From NCBI RefSeq assembly GCF_016545825.1, contig NC_052614.1, positions 63,400,528 through 63,464,527 of the forward strand: a DNA stretch of 64,000 nucleotides, read 5' to 3'. The notes under the pieces were generated by a model that was not told where the DNA came from, made no database searches, and was given only the letters and a program-made list of their open reading frames with translations. The position numbers and the translations under genes are program-made. This stretch comes from Eucalyptus grandis (lineage: Eukaryota > Streptophyta > Magnoliopsida > Myrtales > Myrtaceae). How positions within the stretch are numbered: the first letter of the stretch is position 1; each line of letters starts with the position of its first letter. Of this stretch, positions 1-10,933 are shown in pieces.

Positions 1-2535
1 ATTTCTGAAAGACAAAGGGTTCAAAAATGAAACCTTCTTTTTACGCACAATGGAACGGTTTGGGAATTGCTCCTCTTTGGTCATGTGAAGAGGCAATGAC
101 AAACATTCCAATCGATCACGTGTTGGAGGGCTAAATCAGCCAGATGGGAATGATGATGACAAGCTGTATAGTTAGTTTCAACCGAGAATGGGTGTGCGTA
201 GTAAAAATTCAGGGCAAAAGGAGGAGACTTGTTTCGATCGGAGGATCACAAGCATCTATACTCTAAGTTGTTGAAGCGTGGGGTCATAAACCTAGAAGTG
301 TGGATTTTGATTTCCTTGATGCTATGAACATTAATTTAAGGGAAAAATTCAGTCTTTCAACTTGAACGGTTATCTGAATCTGAAGTCTGTCGAACTCACT
401 CGCATATTTCTATTCGAATCTCGCTTCTTGATGTGAATAGATTCTCTTTTTAGTGTCCGAGATCAGACCATGTGGTATGCAAATATGTTGGTTGATGATT
501 GGGGTTGATAGAGAAGATATCAACCTTTTCAATGTCTCGTTGCTCGACCCTTTCACGTTGGAACTGTTGAGATAGAAGGACGAGGGAAAGGTTTCCTACT
601 CAGAATGATGCGTTCAACAATTAGGGCTTCACAAGATTGTGATCAATGCCTCGGGCGAGAATCTCTCAAAATGATGTTTCAAACTCAAAGGCAAAGCTAA
701 TGTATGCCATCAATCGGAAAAAAGTTCTATCTTCTCACTATTATATTCCACATGTATAGAGCATCAGTGAAGGACAAGGGTCAACTTCTACCCAGCTCTG
801 TTTAAAGAGATTATTAAGACATTTGAATGTTCAGCCTCTCGATTCTCCGTGTTCAGTCCTGCCATCAAATGGTAGTGGGACTGAAAAATGGTGTCTAAAT
901 GCGTGCGGGCGGAACTCAACAAGGCGTTGGAGAAAATTCAAGGAGAAACCCCCGTCAAATCTCATCAAATCTCTTCAATGGCAAAAGAAAAGGGAAGGAG
1001 CCCATGGTTTCCATCCAAGAAGAAGAGCTCTCATTGTTAGTGAAGAAGATGAGGAAGACATCACCATTACTTTGCAATGGCATTGAAGAACTGAAGTTGT
1101 TGTTAGAATCAACGAATGACAAGAGAGCACTCAACAGAGGCTGAGAAAGAGAAGATTTGGAAGCGAAAAGAAAAGAAATAAGATAGAGAAGGTCAAGAAA
1201 GAAATGCGAGGGAGGAAAGAATTGAAGAAAGAAGAGGAAGAGGAGATCAAGAGGAAGGAGAGCATGAGGAACATTCTTCTCCACCAAAACAGGGGAAATC
1301 ATGAGAAAGAGGAATGTCCTCATATCTTGCTACCAAATGAAGAAGCGGCCGCTTCCAATGTATCCGAAGAGACATTTATGCTTCTCAATTGCGAGGAGGG
1401 ACATGATGTTTCATCACCCAATCTGCGTGGCCTAAGCCTTTGTTGCCATCGTCCGCCTTTTCCCATCGTGATGCGGCTCAATGATTTAGACCGATAATTC
1501 AGCATTTTCGCAGACTATCTTAATGTTCTCCTAGAAATGCGGGTCGATATATGCCTGCTCTAGGAATGTACGAAATTTGCAGAATGCAAGTCAGAAACTT
1601 CTTCGGGTTCTTTGAATGATCGATTCAAGCCCCCTTGCTTTTCAGATTCAAGCAAATGCTAAAAGTGAAGATGTGTGACTCATTTGAAGGAAGATTTGAC
1701 AAGGCTGGAAGGCATTGTCTAGTCAATGGAGATTTCAGCTTGTTCGTATTCCCAAGCATTCTTGATTCCATCTCAACCTTTTTATGATGACAAAAGGGGG
1801 AGAGATGTGATTTGAACTTTGAACCTTGAACTTTTTGAACTTGAACTTTTAATTTGTTTTGATGTTTAACTTGACTTTTGTGTCCGGATGTGTTTGGATT
1901 GGGATTTTCGATTGACTTTTATATTAAATACTATTGATATCTTATGGATGTCTTACTTATATACAAGACTAACCTATTTTCTGTGGTTGCAGATTCTAGT
2001 GTTATCAATAAACCATTTATCTTTATGAGATATCCATATTTGCTTGAGTAATGTTTTGCAGGTCAAATTATCCAAATACGCAGGAAAGTTTTGTCACCAT
2101 AAAAAATGGGGAGATTGTTAGAGAAATCTTCTAAAGATTTTAATTTGACAAAAACGTTTCCATCGGTCTAGTCCGAGATTTGCAAACTCTACTATTTTAG
2201 AGATGCGAGACCTCGGACTGCCCAGGACTCAAGACTCAAAGTCTCATTGTCATTGACAGGTTTTCTAATCCGTCAAGAAGGGCTATCCGAGGGTGGATGT
2301 TTCGCTAAGGATTTGACCTTATCAACTGGAGAAGATCTCTTGGCTGGATATGACATAACGGAATCCTTTATTAATTCAAAGATTGAGGATCCGATGATTG
2401 GTGAAGTATACTTGGCCGTTCTACTTATGAAACCAAGATCTGATTGTATGGCGAGCATGATTGATGGGCTATCGACATGTTCCTTAAATAACCGAATGAT
2501 CTTCTTAATTGATTCTATCCAACCAGAAGATTGGA
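1..2535 (+). mobile_element. 3' part of a degenerate Ty1/copia-type LTR retrotransposon
   Basis: No intact ORF. Glu/Lys-rich short frames occur at about 823-1144 and 1204-1497, but I recognise no domain in them. Two polypurine-tract-like motifs are visible: one at 1785-1804 (tgatgacaaaagggggagag) and one at 2101-2114, followed directly by TGTTAG at 2116. A doubled motif of this kind upstream of a TGTTAG LTR start resembles the 3' end of Maximus/SIRE-type copia elements. The LTR would run from 2116 until it is cut by the large LTR that begins at 2536. The lineage assignment is an inference from the motif layout; no copia RT or integrase is in view. Confidence 0.45.
2116..2535 (+). repeat. Truncated copia-type 3' LTR
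   Basis: Begins TGTTAGAG immediately after a purine tract, as a 3' LTR should. No matching 5' LTR lies in the window. The 2247-2618 reading frame crosses the junction with the next LTR and is not treated as a gene. Confidence 0.35.
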
Positions 2536-5500
2536 TGTGGCACCTCGAACCCTTCGTAGGTCGCCACTACCGCCAATGTTACACCTTATTACCTTTCTCC
2601 TTAGAAGAAACGCCGTAATTCATAGACATTTTTTTTTTTTGAAAAAACAAAAACAGTCCCAAGCCGCTTACTCATTAGCGGAAGCAAATTAAAACATCAC
2701 CATCTCTCCCCCTACCAACCATGATACAAATACACACCACTAATCATCATGATTTTATAGACAAGCCCATGACACTTTATTTACATATTTTCAAGATGGA
2801 CTTTTTTGGGTTCATCAAAAGGAAAAGCCGTGACTCAGCCCACATCCCGCTCTAAAACCCCAAAAAGAACCTCAACCTCTACATCTCACATGCACAACCC
2901 CCATCATCGGTGTCAACTAACTATCTAAAAAGATCCAGGTCCTACTGTCACGCACGGCCTCACATCCATCGGGTGCATCGGGGCGGTGGCGGTGGCAACA
3001 TCCCTCATCACCCCGTCGCGATTTAACGTGGACGGAGACGAACTCCCGACACCGGCCCTGACTAGGCCTATGTCGTACATGACAAAACAACGCACTCGTA
3101 TATTTACGTCAATCCGGTACGAAGGACAGCCGAACTCCACACACTCAACCTCGACATCGGATGGAAGACCGTAAAATACACCCGTGATTAATGCAGAGAC
3201 GCATGCTACTGTCGAAATGTTGGTCCCCAAAAGGGGTAGCATAACCACTCGGCAAGTAAAAAGGAACTCAACAACCACTCAATGCATCATGCAAAATACA
3301 TGCATTGCAGCGTTACTTACCTTGAAGCCATGCACACACTATCATGCATCATCATCATCATAATCATATACATGTCATCATCATCATGACATCATCACAT
3401 CACACATGTCATCATCATCATGGCATCATCATATCACACATGTCATGCCTTATCATGTCATCATCATCATCATCATGCATATCATCATGCCATATCATGA
3501 TATCATCACCATCACATCATCATCATCATGCCATATCATATATCATCACCATCATCATCATGCATATCATCATGCATATCATCATATCATATCATATCAT
3601 CATGCATATCATCATGCCATATCATATCATCATATCATCATCATGCATATCATCATCGTGCATATCATCATGCCATATCATATATCATCACCATCATCAT
3701 CATGCATATCATCATGCATATCATCATGCATATCATCATCATGCATATCATCATGCTTTGATTTCCACTTTTAACTTTCAACTTGATCACCACATCATCC
3801 TTCCTCGGATCATCAATTTCATCCCATATTATACCCTCGCATCCCATGCGAGAAAAACCTCCGGCATTCAACCATTCCAGGCTACCGGGCATCCGGCCCC
3901 CCACATTCCGGGCATCTCGCATCCCAACTGGCATCACGAGGCATTCCCCTTGGGCAAAGACCTCCGACAGGGCTTCCGGCATTTACACTCCCTAGCCGGG
4001 CATCCCGCACCCCTACTGGCATCGCGAGGCATTCCTTTCGGGCAAAGACCTCCGACAAGGCTTCCGGCCCCCCACATTCCGGGTATCCTGAATCTCCCAG
4101 GGTCATCCGGCCTTGTATCTCAATACAATCCGGGCATCATCATCCACCACAACCATCTCCTCATTTACCATTATCCATGTTTACCAATTTCAGTCTTAAT
4201 TTAGCATGGCATATGATGTGGAAATCAAACAATCATGTTGACATTTGAATTCACACATGCATCTCAATGCATACATCAAGACCTCATCATATATGCTACA
4301 TGGTATAATTATTTATGAAATAAATTTAATGGAATTTATGGCCAATAAAATAATCCATTTTCATGCCCTTTTTTCATTTATTTAAATTCCAGCTTTTGTT
4401 ATTTTCAAAAATATTAAAAATTAAGGCAAGTGATAAACGAGACATTAGAATAATAATTTCATGAAAATACATGGCCAAATAGAATTTCACACAATTTCAC
4501 AATTCTCACAAAATGGCATGTCATTTTCGGGTGAAATCAGAATGCACAGTTTTTGAAGAAATTCGATTAAAATATCCATACGACCTCCAAAAATTACGAA
4601 ATTTTACCGAGTTACAGCCAAGATATTTTCGTACATCTTTCATGAAGACTTTAAAGCCATATTATTTTTAGATTAATTTCTATAGTCTCACGAAGCTTCT
4701 GGATTCATTTCCGCATCGTCCAGTACATGCTTCTCCGAAATACTGAGTTTTCACCTACCTATTCTCTTTATTTTCCTCTGAAATTTGGATATGTTATTCA
4801 TCAAGATATTCTATACAAGTTTTGTGAAGAGGTCCAAGTCAAATATCAAGATTATAGTCGACATTTAGGTCCATGAAGTCTCGGGTGTCCCGAAATACAT
4901 CTCCAGAATTACCATCTTCAAGATCTAGTCGATTTACTAGGCTATACTTGTTCATTTCACTTAAAATTTGAGTATGTTGTATTTTAAGATGTCCCCTACA
5001 ACTTCCATGAAGGGATCGAATAAATATTCTTAGCACAAATCAACATGCAACAACAAATCCAACAAGAGGTCAGTAAAATCTTTCCAGATCTGAGGTCTCC
5101 GTAGGATGAGATTTTAACCCCTCAAATCTCCATAATTTTCCACCAAATTTTATTATGTTGTAGTTCAAGATGTTGGCTACAACTTTTATGAAGAAATCGA
5201 AGCCAAAATCGGACTCCAAACATTCATGCAAGCTCACACAACATTCTGACTCAAACTGTTCAAGCGAAAACAGCCATACCACCCAAGAACAATCCATCCA
5301 TACTTCGGTTTTCCTCACCTAATCACCCAAACTCGACACTATATCAACCATACATGTAACAAACACACATGCAAGAGCAGCTAGAGGACTCCAACTTGCC
5401 TCTAGACCACACGAACGGCGGTACACAGCGGCGAACACGGCGGACAGACAGCGAGCAACGGCGACTCCCTCCTCGGCTTCTCCTCTCTCTCGGCCGCTCT

Positions 5501-6126
5501 CCTCTCTCTCTCACAATCTCTCTCTCTCTTTGGGCGAATGAACCGGCCATTCTCTCTCTCTCTTCCCTTTTATTTCCCCCAAACCTCATCATTTGCAATC
5601 ATGAGATTGCCTCACCAATGGCCAATGCATGAGCCCTTCTTGCCACTTGGCAAGAGTTCATGCATGGGCTTGGGCCACCTTTTTCTTGGGCCGGCCTCCT
5701 CTTGGGCCGGCGAAAGCCCCCTTTATGGGCCTAATTAGGCCGACTAGCTTGGCCCATCAAGGCTTCAGCCAATGGGCCTAAGGCCCAACCTAAAAATTAA
5801 CTTTTCCCCTTTTTTTATATCTCTATTTAAATTAAAGTATTAGGTTACAATAACACTTAAAATTATAATTCCATAAGTTCCAATTTGCCACACATACTTG
5901 GCCAAAGTCTTAAAACACTTTATTTATAGAGATTAATTTATGAGGTGCATGGCCAATCATAGATTATTAATTTATCCTATATATTCTAAAAAATTCAAGA
6001 ACACAAGCATAAATCACATAGCCTTAAGAAAACTAATGGCTAAGACATAAACCATAGGTAATTTCATTACCTAATTAGAGGCTTTAACACACCTTATAGC
6101 TTGACTTTGAATTTTGGGATGCCACA
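2536..6126 (-). repeat. Long LTR copy A (~3.6 kb) of a Ty3/gypsy element
   Basis: Bounded by TGTGGC (2536) and GCCACA (6126), i.e. TG...CA ends with a short terminal inverted repeat. It aligns along its length with copy C at 14471-18026 in the same orientation, and with the reverse complement of copy B. Read on the minus strand, it has a U3 of ~550 bp, a promoter-like gggggaaataaaaggga box near 5565-5582 followed by GA-rich sequence, and a ~3 kb R-U5 that holds an ATC/TGA microsatellite. No 5-bp target duplication was found, as expected for nested or recombined copies. Confidence 0.75.
3344..3762. repeat. ATC/GAT-rich microsatellite inside LTR A
   Basis: Imperfect array of atcatc units mixed with catgcatatcatcatgc segments. 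Open frames across it translate to His/Ser/Ile runs and are an artefact of the repeat. Homologous arrays sit at the equivalent place in LTR B (13497-13895) and LTR C (15322-15705). Confidence 0.9.
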
Positions 6127-6194
6127 ATAGTCCTTAATACAAGACATTAATTTGAGCACCCTTAATGACCGGTAAGGAATTCTAGGATGCCACA
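6127..6194 (-). repeat. 68-bp tip of a second LTR subfamily beside LTR A
   Basis: On the minus strand it begins TGTGGCATCCTAGAATTCC at 6194, directly after the purine tract, so it is the U3 start of the 3' LTR belonging to the gypsy interior. Only ~68 bp remain before LTR A begins anew with TGTGGCATCCC. The tip matches the first ~60 bp of LTR B in inverted orientation, and does not match the start of LTR C. Confidence 0.65.
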
Positions 6195-6210
6195 ATTCTC
6201 CCCTCCTTAG
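6195..6210 (-). other. Polypurine tract of the minus-strand gypsy element
   Basis: The minus strand reads taaggaggggagaatt directly before TGTGGCATCC at 6194. This is the normal arrangement of plus-strand primer and 3' LTR start, and it fixes the element's orientation. Confidence 0.7.
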
Positions 6211-7720
6211 ATAATTTCGTCCTCAAAATTAGACGTTACTCATGTCCTTTTCAAACAAGTAGGGGTACTTTTTTTTTCATCTGATCTTCACTTTCCCATG
6301 TGGCTTCCTCCATATCATGATGTCGCCATAATACCTTAACCAGAGGAATCGTCTTGATCCTAAGAATTTGTTCCTTTCGATCCAATATCTGTACAGGCTC
6401 TTCAATGTACCTCACTTTCTCATCCACTTCAATGGCTTCATGATCAAGTATGTGACCAGGATCCGGTACTTTCTCAGCATCGATACATGAAACACATCAT
6501 GCAAATTTCCTAACTTAGGAGGTAGTGCTAAACGATAAGCTACATCCCTTTCTTTTCAAGTATTTAAAAGGTCCAACAAATCTAGGTCTTAACTTACCTT
6601 TCATCCCAAATCGAGATATTCCTTTCATTGGAGATACCTTAAGGAATATATGGTCTCCTACGCTAAACTCCAAAGGTCTTATATGCCTATCCGCGTAGTC
6701 CTTTTGCCTAATCTGAGCTGTTTTAAGCCTTTTTCTAATAATTTCAACAGCTTCAGTGGTAACTTGTACCAATTCAGGTCCTGTCAATTTCCTTTCGTCT
6801 AATTCATTCCAATAGACAAGAGTCCTACATCTCCTTCCATATAATGCTTCATAGGAAGCCATGCTATACTTTTCTAAAAAATTATTATTATAGGCAAACT
6901 CCACCAAATGCAATCTTTTCATCCCAATTTTCTTTGAAATCAATTACACAAGCTCTCAACATATCCTCTAATGTCTGGATCACTCTTTCGTTTGTCCATT
7001 TGTCCCCACAGGGTGAAAACGTACTAAATCAAGTTTAGTTCCTAATGCAATTTGAAGACTTCGCTAAAAGTTCGAAGTAAATCTCAAATCCGGATATGAG
7101 GTAATAGTTACTGGAACACCATGTAAGCGTATATATGTCCGCATATTTATCCATTGGGTAGTCCATGCGAACCGCTAGGAAATGAGCAGACTTAGTTAAA
7201 CGGTCCACTATAACCCAGATAGAGTCATGATTACATGACGTCCTTGGTAATCCTTGTATAAAATCCATTTTTATATGCTCCCATTTCCATTCTGGTATGT
7301 CTAATAGTCTCAAGAGTCCCGCAGGTTTACGATGTTCCGATTTTACTTGTTGGCACGTCAAACATTGAGAAACGTGCTTAGCCGTATTTGCTTTCATACC
7401 ATTCCACCAAAACTACTGACGTAAGTTCCTGTACATCTTTGTACTACCCAGATAAATACTATAATTACTTTTATGTGCCTCAGACAGAATTTTCTTCATT
7501 AATTCTTTGTTGTCGAGAACACAAAGTCATCCCTGGCATCTTACTACTTCGTCTTCAGAGACATGAAATTCCGGTCTTTTCCCTAAAGACACTGCATCTT
7601 TCACTTTCATGATCTCCGGGTCAGACTCTTGTAAGATTTTAACTTTTTGAATAATTTCAGGCTCAATTCTAAATGCACTAAGTGTACCGGTAAGACAATC
7701 TACTTTTAATTTAAACTCTG
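6211..7720 (-). pseudogene. Ty3/gypsy integrase with chromodomain-like tail, broken
   Basis: The integrase HHCC region is seen near 7317-7397 (SQCLTCQQVKSEHRKP). The core with WVIVDRLTKSAHF is near 7180-7225, and the C-terminal DYADRHIRPLEFSVGDHIFL motif is in frame 6515-6943. Downstream at ~6211-6500 another frame gives VSMLRKY and VLWRHHDMEEATWESEDQM, the latter like the chromodomain tail of chromoviruses. At least three frame breaks separate these pieces. It would have inserted element cDNA into chromatin; it is inactive as it stands. Confidence 0.8.
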
Positions 7721-7789
7721 AGTCTATTACAGACTTTAACAAGCTCCATTCTGCCATTCTTAAACTGGCCATCTCCATAGTCGACTTAC

Positions 7790-9272
7790 GACTAAGAGCA
7801 TCCGCTACCTTATTTGCCTTCCCCGGGATGGTATTTTATCTCACAATCATAATCCTTCAACAATTCCATCCACCTCCCTTTGTCTCATGTTCAACTCCTT
7901 TTGTGAGAACAAATATTTCAAACTCTTATGGTCCGTATAAATCTCAAACTTCTCTCCATACAAATAGTGTCTCCATATTTTCAAGACAAACACTATAGGC
8001 CGTACTAATTTCTAAATCATGCGTTGGGTAGTTCAGCTCATGAGGTTTCAATTGTCTAGATGCATAGGCTATGACCTTGCCATGCCGCATCAAACACATC
8101 CTAGTCCTTTATGAGATGCAACACGATACACTGTGAAACCATCAGGTCCAGTTGGTATAGTCGGAGTTGGAGCCGAGTCAATTTCCTTTTAAGCTCCTAG
8201 AAACTCCTTTCACATTCCCTATTCCATTCAAATTTCACATTCTTTCGAGTCAATTTAGTTAAAGGACCTGCCAATCGTGAAAATCCTTCAAAAACCTCCT
8301 ATAATAACTAGCTAGTCTAAGAAACTTCGTATTTCAATAGGTGTTGTCTGGTCTCGGCCAATTTATTACCATCTCAACTTTCGCCGGTCTCTTTACTATT
8401 CCTCCTCCTGATACTACATGCCCTAAAAATATTAGCTGGTCCAGCCAAAATTCACACTTACTAAATTTAGCATACAGCTTATGCACTATCCTCAAGTGTT
8501 GCTCATGCTCTTTAGGCCCTTTGAATATATCATGATGTCATCAATAAAAAAAAAATCACAAATTGATCTAAGGTAAGGCTAAAATACCATATTCATTAGA
8601 TCCATAAATGCGGTTGGTGCATTTTGTCAATCCAAATGGCATAACAAGGAACTCGTAGTGTCCATAACGAGTCCTAAACGCAGTCTTAGGGATGTCTTCT
8701 TTCTTAATTCTTAATTGATGGTATCCCACCTTAAGTCAATCTTAGAGAAGACTGAACTTCCTTGGAGTTGGTCAAAAGATCATCAATTCTAGGCAAAGGA
8801 TATTTATTTTAATGGTTACTTGATTTAGCTACCTATAATCAATGCACAAGCGCATCGATCCATCTTTCTTTTTCACAAACAAGACCGGTGCACCCCAAGG
8901 TGAAGCACTAGGTCTAATGAATCCCTTTGTCAAGCAACTCCGTAGTTACACTTTCAACTCCTTCAATTCAACTAAGGCCATCCTATATGGGGCTTTTGAT
9001 ATAGGTCCTATTCCAGACATTATTTCAATTTCAAACTCAATTTCTCGTTCAGGCAGTAATCCAGGCAATTCCTCAGGAAATACATCTTGGAATTCATTAA
9101 CTACCCAAATTTCATCGAACTTAGGCTCTTCCTTAGTATAATCTCTAACCATGGCCAGGTACCCTTGACATCCTTCGTCAAGTAACACACGGGCTTCTAT
9201 TGCTGAAATAAGTGCTACATATAGGTGGGTCTGACCTCCCAAAAATTGGATCACTTTCCTATAACAATCCAT
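7790..9272 (-). pseudogene. Ty3/gypsy reverse transcriptase / RNase H, broken
   Basis: The start of the RT region is readable at 8946-9272 (FQDVFPEELPGL, then KAPYRMALVELKEL). The next conserved block, [15 protein letters not shown], is near 8860-8930. The catalytic box reads FIDDIM near 8526-8547, where the family has Y/F-x-DD. RNase H sequence continues to about 7790 with many stops. It formed part of the gag-pol polyprotein and is not functional here. Confidence 0.8.
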
Positions 9273-9699
9273 CTTGGCCCGATACTTATGAAGCTAATCC
9301 ATTCCTATGATAACATCAAAATCATACATGGCCATTACAACTAAGTCTATTTCCATATCCTTTCTCCCATTGATATCTTACAATTTCCACACACCAGCGT
9401 AGACAATACCATATCCTTTAAAGGTGGAAACATAGAGGCGTCTCCAAGAAGCGTAGTTTCTATCTTATTCAAACATCTATATCTTTCGGATATAAATGAA
9501 TGCGTAGCACCTATATCAAACAATGCATATGCATTTTTATCATTTATGAGGATCGTACCTGAGATAACATTTTTGGAAGCTTATGCTTCCTCTTGGGTGA
9601 TCGCATACACCCTTCCTTGTGCTGGTGGCCTCTGAGGATTCCTTGGTAAGTTTAGCTTAACAGCATTCCGCTGTGGCTGTTGCACCGAGCCAATACTCA

Positions 9700-10690
9700 C
9701 GTGTGACCTTTCCTATGGGTAGTTTCTCTTAAGATGACCTATTTGTCCACAACAAAATAACATTTGGTTGCCCATTGCAAGGTCTGGGCCATGTCGCCCA
9801 TTACACCTTTGACAAACCTCATTTTCGATAAGGTGTCCTTTCCAAATATTAGACCACTTCTTGCTCCTCCAAAATTTCCCAAAATTACTCTCTTCTTCAC
9901 ATTCCAGTGTCTGACCTTGACCAAAATAAGGTCTCTTACCCTTTCTCACATCATTAAAATTCAACGGTTTCTTAACTCCGGCCGTTCTCTCAATAGTTCT
10001 GCTCCACTAATTGTGCCCTTTCATAAATCTCATTATAATCTCTTATGTTCAATGGCACCGAGTTGCTTTCTAATGTCAATCCTCAATCCTTTCAGGAATC
10101 TCTTAGCCTTTTCCTCCCCGATCCTCAATCAATCTAGGATCGTATCTAGATAATTCAGAAAATCTAGCCTCATACTAATCTCTTGTCAACTCCTTTTGTT
10201 CTAGCTGAATTAAAGTCACGTAATCTTCCTATGCTTTATACAGTCGAGAAAAAATGCTTCATATAGAAAGCTCTAACAAACTCCTCCCGATTATATCAAT
10301 ACCTGGTGGAAAGATTATGTCCTTGAAGCTCTTCACCAAAACTTTGCATTTCCTCCATTGGTACTTCTGCTAAAACTATTTTCTCAGCATCAGTGCAGTC
10401 CAACAACCAGAAAATTCGTTCCATCCCATCAATCCATTGCTCGCCTCCTCGGGACTTGAATTCCATTGAACTTAGGTGGCTTCAATTTCAGAAATTGCTC
10501 CACCAGTCCTTGAGTATGGCGTTCTGCTCCGGGCTGTTGTTGCGCTGCCTTTCCATCGATTTCCAATATTGGCTAATGCTGCCAGGATGTCTTCCATTCG
10601 GGGTTTAGCCGCTACGTGAAGGCTTCAGCCCTCGATGGATGAGCACTTCCAACTCGCACCATGACTTTCCTGAATTTCCAAGCATTGCCT
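9700..10690 (-). pseudogene. Ty3/gypsy gag with CCHC zinc knuckle, broken
   Basis: Fragments at ~10040-10330 give REEFVRAFYMKHFF, YEARFSELSRYDPRLIE and EEKAKRFLKGLRIDIRKQL, the classic capsid-like gag core. At 9713-9964 the knuckle CCGQIGHLKRN follows a CQRC pair, and the last cysteine of the knuckle has become tyrosine. Several stops interrupt the frame. Gag would have packaged the RNA in virus-like particles. Confidence 0.75.
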
Positions 10691-10921
10691 CGGGAATAAT
10701 ACGAGACTCACTGCCTCCATTCAAAAAACTACTACTACTACATAATTAACATATACATGTCTTGAGTACCTAAAGGCAACTCCAAATGAACTACTAGGGA
10801 TCTACGAGTGAATTCTCATCACCGTTATTCAATTATTTCGTTTTACATCATATGGTGTGCATTGTCATCATGTTCCTCAATTTCCAAATGAGGCTCCTTA
10901 TCACTCCACCTATAACCATTC

Positions 10922-10933
10922 GCTCCGATACCA
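10922..10933 (-). other. Primer-binding site (initiator Met tRNA type)
   Basis: The minus strand reads TGGTATCGGAGC, one base off the common TGGTATCAGAGC. It lies between gag and the LTR edge, as expected for the 5' end of the minus-strand element. The gap to the LTR edge (about 14 bp) is longer than the usual 0-5 bp. Confidence 0.7.

Noticed and set aside
3344..4204. 286-codon His/Ile/Ser-rich reading frame (and similar ones at 13568-13840 and 15239-16024)
   Set aside because: They are translations of the ATC/TGA microsatellite in the three LTR copies; the frame is open only because the repeat lacks stops.
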